Shown here piece by piece: positions 61,501 through 64,000 of a stretch of DNA of 64,000 nucleotides (position 1 is the first letter of the stretch; each line of letters begins with the position of its first letter). The notes under the pieces are model-generated. The model had not been told where the DNA came from, did no database searches, and was given only the letters and a program-made list of their open reading frames with translations. A program made the position numbers and the translations under genes. Location of the stretch: positions 930,001 to 994,000 of the forward strand of contig OY725502.1 in NCBI GenBank assembly GCA_963281255.1, given 5' to 3'. The stretch is from Aphrocallistes beatrix (Eukaryota > Porifera > Hexactinellida > Sceptrulophora > Aphrocallistidae).

Positions 61501-64000
61501 CTCTCAGATGAAGAGTATACGAGTGAAGGCGATGAAAGTAAGAGCGAAGCAATAATAATAGTTTTACGTATCTCTATAATTTAATCTTTTTCAAAGATTA
61601 AAATGGATTGATTATAATTTACCTCACAGAAGATGAACCGGAGGATACCGCACACACTCGTCACAAAGTAAACTACCACCGAGACTCGACGCTGTTCTTA
61701 CAGTACTACAAGGCTATACATGACGCAGGCCCCACAGGAGTGCACTTACAGGATGTGGTGAAGTCCTTCTCCATCAACCATCTGATTAGCAGGAGAATCC
61801 CAGTGTCTCTGGAGAATGCAGGACTTATCGTAAGCAAGCTGGAAGACATGCATCACACAGCATCTAACAAACTCATTAGAAAGTATAGGTAATGGCACAT
61901 ATGAAAAGAGGACATATTTCAGCATACAATGTGCTGCTATTAATTAATAGGACACAATTAGGATTCGAGGATATATTTTGGACAAGCGCGCTTCGCTTGC
62001 TTGCTCCGCGGCTTGCGAACACTACGGACGCCTGTGGGTATCAAAGAAACGGTTGATTGTTTTCTTCTAACTCGCTACTAAAAATGTAAAATTAGGTTCA
62101 TTAAAAATTAGGTTCATGATAAAAAGAATTTACACACTAAAAAAAAACAAATGTAAAAGTTGAAAGCTAGTTTCTAGCATATTTTTGAGATTTGTTTCCA
62201 TTATTCCCTAAACAAACAAACAAACAAACAAACAAACAAACAAAAACCCAAAAAACATTGAGTTTTAATATATAAAATATATTATTCTCTTGAACGTGTC
62301 TATTCCATTATGCTTGTGAACTAATGCAGATTAACAGCTTCATGCTACTTGGAGGGACGTGGCAGAGCTAAGAATCTGGATTCTAATACTCACAAAAAGA
62401 AAGAACATTCTAGACTCCCTCTCTCTCAGTCTACTCCTAACTCACGCTCGCTCACATGCTCTCCCTCAGTACACGGTAAGAAGAGAACAAACAGAATAAA
62501 TACGAAGTACATTAACACTCCTGTTTATTTTAACGGATTAATGGATAATGAATCGTAGATTAGTTTCTAATCCCATTAGTTGACTCTGTACCCTCTAACT
62601 CTACTCCTCTCTGCGTATCTACCAGCTCGGAACAGATGCAGACGCAGAACAGAGGAGCTAGCGACCAACTCGACGCCCCAGTTCAACCCATGGACTGGAG
62701 CAACGAAGATATGTATGACGAGTCTTCTTATCAAGATTCTAGCCTCCTGGACACACAGGATATGGCATCGTTGTCGGAAGAGTCTGAAAACGAAGAGGAT
62801 TGCTCGGGTCCAGATCCTCCCGTGGTACCTCTAGAGAAGCTGAAAGCCGAGAATGGAGGAGATGTGTTCTCTGAAAGAGAGATCAATGAGTTTATAGCTC
62901 TGCTGAGAGAGAGGTTTGATTCTCCTAGAATGGAAATAAGGCTGACATACTTAGACCCTGATATTCAGGCCAGAAAGCAACGTGAGTGATGAGCGATTAT
63001 CGACCAACCATTCCAAACGAATTAAAAGATTTACCGATGAGCCAGTTTAATAAGCCAAAAATGATATTAGAACTAATAGAACATAATGTAACTGTACTAC
63101 TACGTAGATCAGAAGGTATTTTTAAACACGATTTTGGTGTAGAGTCTACTCTGCTGTATGAACGCAGGAAGTCGGATCTGTGTGGGTACCTGAGACAGAA
63201 GAGAGTGGTGATAGACAAAGTGGCCATGCACTACTTCCTCCAGAGTAAAGACATGGATGCAGGCATGCTGGGGAAGATGGACCTACGCACTCTATACAGG
63301 AACATTTCCCAGCTGCAGTTGCAAGGTTATCTGCACCAGTTCCTCTTCCAGGTGAGGAGCGATAGCGGGGACCAGCTAGAGGACAAGATCTACCTCTACT
63401 ACCCCGAGCCTCTCACCTCCCCCAAGATGTTGGACAGGTCCCTGGCCTTACTGATTCGAATGAGTGATAAGCTCACTTGGAAGCGAGACTCTCTGGACAA
63501 GGATTATTCCCCCGCCCAAATGAGGGACACAAGCAGGCAGTTCCCTGCGCTGCCCAAGTTTCAGAAATTGAGAGCGCTCCACTTGTACTTTCATCTGCTG
63601 GCCTACGGACACGGTAGCTAGACTCTTAACTCGTAAATGTACAACATCTACTCCTAAATGAATCCATTTGGTGTAGAGTTAGATCTGAGCACATTCAAAG
63701 ACCTCCCATTCTCGTGGCTGGAGAAGGTGAAGAAACTGCCTGAGTTGGACACACATGGGCCTGGATGGATCAACACGGCCATTGCTCTCAGGTACATTCC
63801 GTTCTCTCTCTTCTACGCTCTGGGCGCACAGATAGCTGAGTATACAGAGTATCTGTCCGAGGCTGTAGGGGAGATATTCTCTGACCCCACCAAGCGGGAC
63901 TTGCCTAGAGCTCTCATCAACATCGATAAGCTCGGGAGTGGCGTGCTCAGTTTAAAAAAGTGAGTTTTGCGACCATATTGAAAACACATCATCTCTGCTG
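55516..64000 (+). CDS. GTF3C1: TFIIIC largest subunit, 5' part (continues past the window)
   Basis: Eleven exons in phase: 55516-55573, 55795-55973, 56205-56392, 56551-56800, 57802-57981, 61375-61537, 61630-61888, 62330-62475, 62580-62981, 63143-63613 and 63677-63959, then a GTGAGT donor. About 860 residues are visible (human 2,109). Evidence for identity: the start ([10 protein letters not shown], human DEVALEGLDG), [36 protein letters not shown], winged-helix repeats such as [16 protein letters not shown] and [14 protein letters not shown], and [20 protein letters not shown] against human PRLRVVHMFLWYLIYGH. It binds the B box of tRNA genes to recruit Pol III factors. Sequence is diverged, but order and spacing agree. 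Intron 4 contains PPIH on the other strand; intron 5 (3.4 kb) contains a glycosyltransferase gene on the same strand. Confidence 0.9.
57093..57684 (-). CDS. PPIH: cyclophilin H, antisense in a GTF3C1 intron
   Basis: Two exons, 57684-57438 and 57373-57093, in phase, 175 residues (human PPIH 177). Peptidyl-prolyl isomerase of the U4/U6 snRNP. Cyclophilin core intact: [40 protein letters not shown] with the catalytic Arg, [33 protein letters not shown] and [11 protein letters not shown]. The features separating PPIH from PPIA are present: the [13 protein letters not shown] loop, KCD-like [11 protein letters not shown] and the ending SECGQM. It lies entirely within GTF3C1 intron 4 (1.0 kb) on the opposite strand. 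Confidence 0.95.
59038..60408 (+). CDS. type II glycosyltransferase (nucleotide-diphospho-sugar transferase type), nested in GTF3C1
   Basis: 456 residues, single exon. Short cytosolic N-terminus, one transmembrane segment at about 47-68 ([19 protein letters not shown]), then a luminal domain. A central block reads [20 protein letters not shown] followed by LDAIILQD, with the DxD-type metal and nucleotide-sugar site (DLD), and later the [10 protein letters not shown] segment; both are typical of the Nucleotid_trans / GT77-like fold. Donor and acceptor unknown. It lies within the 3.4-kb intron 5 of GTF3C1 on the same strand, 1.05 kb after exon 5 and 970 bp before exon 6. Confidence 0.78.
   Translation: MSLQFSPRIIQMHSVKQYYDQLQYRYQHDEKFWRQCQTFFIVSRYVTFGGVIAISLFLYFTSCAYAPSVIRPLLLPCWFVSYKQNEAIRDNSEQSLVQESNIQERSIDLTHLRNKVWDGSLAYTIPFPIPDPNGALVSQQLMEQEWVLEVATTVQSFPSKLATVVVLTGEVLEMFLNWFIFVHKSATDRRSVLVDNLLVVSLDPECSRLLERYSIGHVELEPDLISFMNQSSEFAKTSDVNKVHTCKFLVAWLLNYIGYSALLVDLDAIILQDIDHITQSYPEYDVIAGRDRRPQLLAEKWGETMSSGFLFIKASRQIEMLWRTIHLANYNTLNQHNNLNYALYTMGVSWNEDIHSKSSLARGVTLQEKISILLLPETVVCRRCDKDSLEMKTLEVYHVYEPTGLKDKVRSMQEIGHWKLRIDWRDCLEDLSHTKLMHALPNLSVDQQRGPCNSYE
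60574..60950. mobile_element. degenerate hAT-like MITE with GGAGCATGCTCC palindromes
   Basis: Left TAGGAGAAGAGCATTAAAGG, right (reversed) CAGGCATAGCATTAAGCGCT; the interior near the right end has repeated palindromes GGAGCATGCTCC and GGAGCGC. Ends only partly match and no clean duplication is visible. In GTF3C1 intron 5. Confidence 0.5.
61984..62062 (+). repeat. GC-rich dispersed repeat, copy d
   Basis: In GTF3C1 intron 7. CGCTTCGCTTGCTTGC at the left and GGTATCAAAGAAACGGTTGA at the right, as in the copy at 5578. A (CAAA)n tract of about 8 units follows at 62211-62243. Confidence 0.6.

Overview
The window is nuclear DNA of an animal. Genes are interrupted by short GT-AG introns, many of 60-100 bp, intergenic DNA is AT-rich, and nearly every gene has a recognisable animal orthologue: METTL3, CNOT10, CDC23/APC8, GTF3C1, RBM26/27, MYLIP, PPIH, SEC61G, ADCK2, a TDRD5-like germ-granule protein, a CIMIP2-type ciliary protein and a UPF0669 (C6orf120) protein. 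About 20 genes in 64 kb, very short introns, many small TIR elements and nested intronless genes suggest a compact invertebrate genome. A sponge or another non-bilaterian is my best guess. That is inference; nothing here fixes the phylum.

Layout. 1-14 kb (minus strand): three ADP-ribosylarginine hydrolase (ADPRH/ARH1) paralogues, interleaved with SEC61G, an orphan beta-propeller-like gene and a LOTUS-Tudor (TDRD5-like) gene. 14.5-18 kb: a PX-domain gene, then on the plus strand a CIMIP2C-like gene, converging on a UPF0669 gene. 18.6-38.8 kb (minus strand): CNOT10 with a multipass membrane protein gene in an intron, MYLIP, CDC23, METTL3 with an O-fucosyltransferase-like gene and a MULE transposon in one intron, and a small PC4-like protein of bacterial look. 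40-64 kb (plus strand): ADCK2, RBM26/27, and GTF3C1, which runs off the right edge and carries PPIH (antisense) and a glycosyltransferase (sense) in its introns.

Exon models were built by hand from reading frame, splice sites and remembered human homologues. For ADPRH copies 2 and 3, TDRD5, CIMIP2C, CNOT10, CDC23, METTL3, RBM26/27, PPIH and the visible part of GTF3C1 every exon joins in phase, so I trust those boundaries. No search or alignment program was run.

Functionally the window is mostly housekeeping: mRNA methylation and deadenylation, Pol III transcription, cell-cycle ubiquitination, secretion and splicing. The unusual parts are the ADPRH cluster (sequence homogenised across an intron, unrelated long C-terminal tails, a possible lipid-anchor exon), the repeated nesting of intronless genes in long introns, a run of five helically phased NRF-1-like palindromes, a small gene resembling a bacterial family, and several TIR transposons with clear target duplications, one carrying a RING finger behind its transposase.
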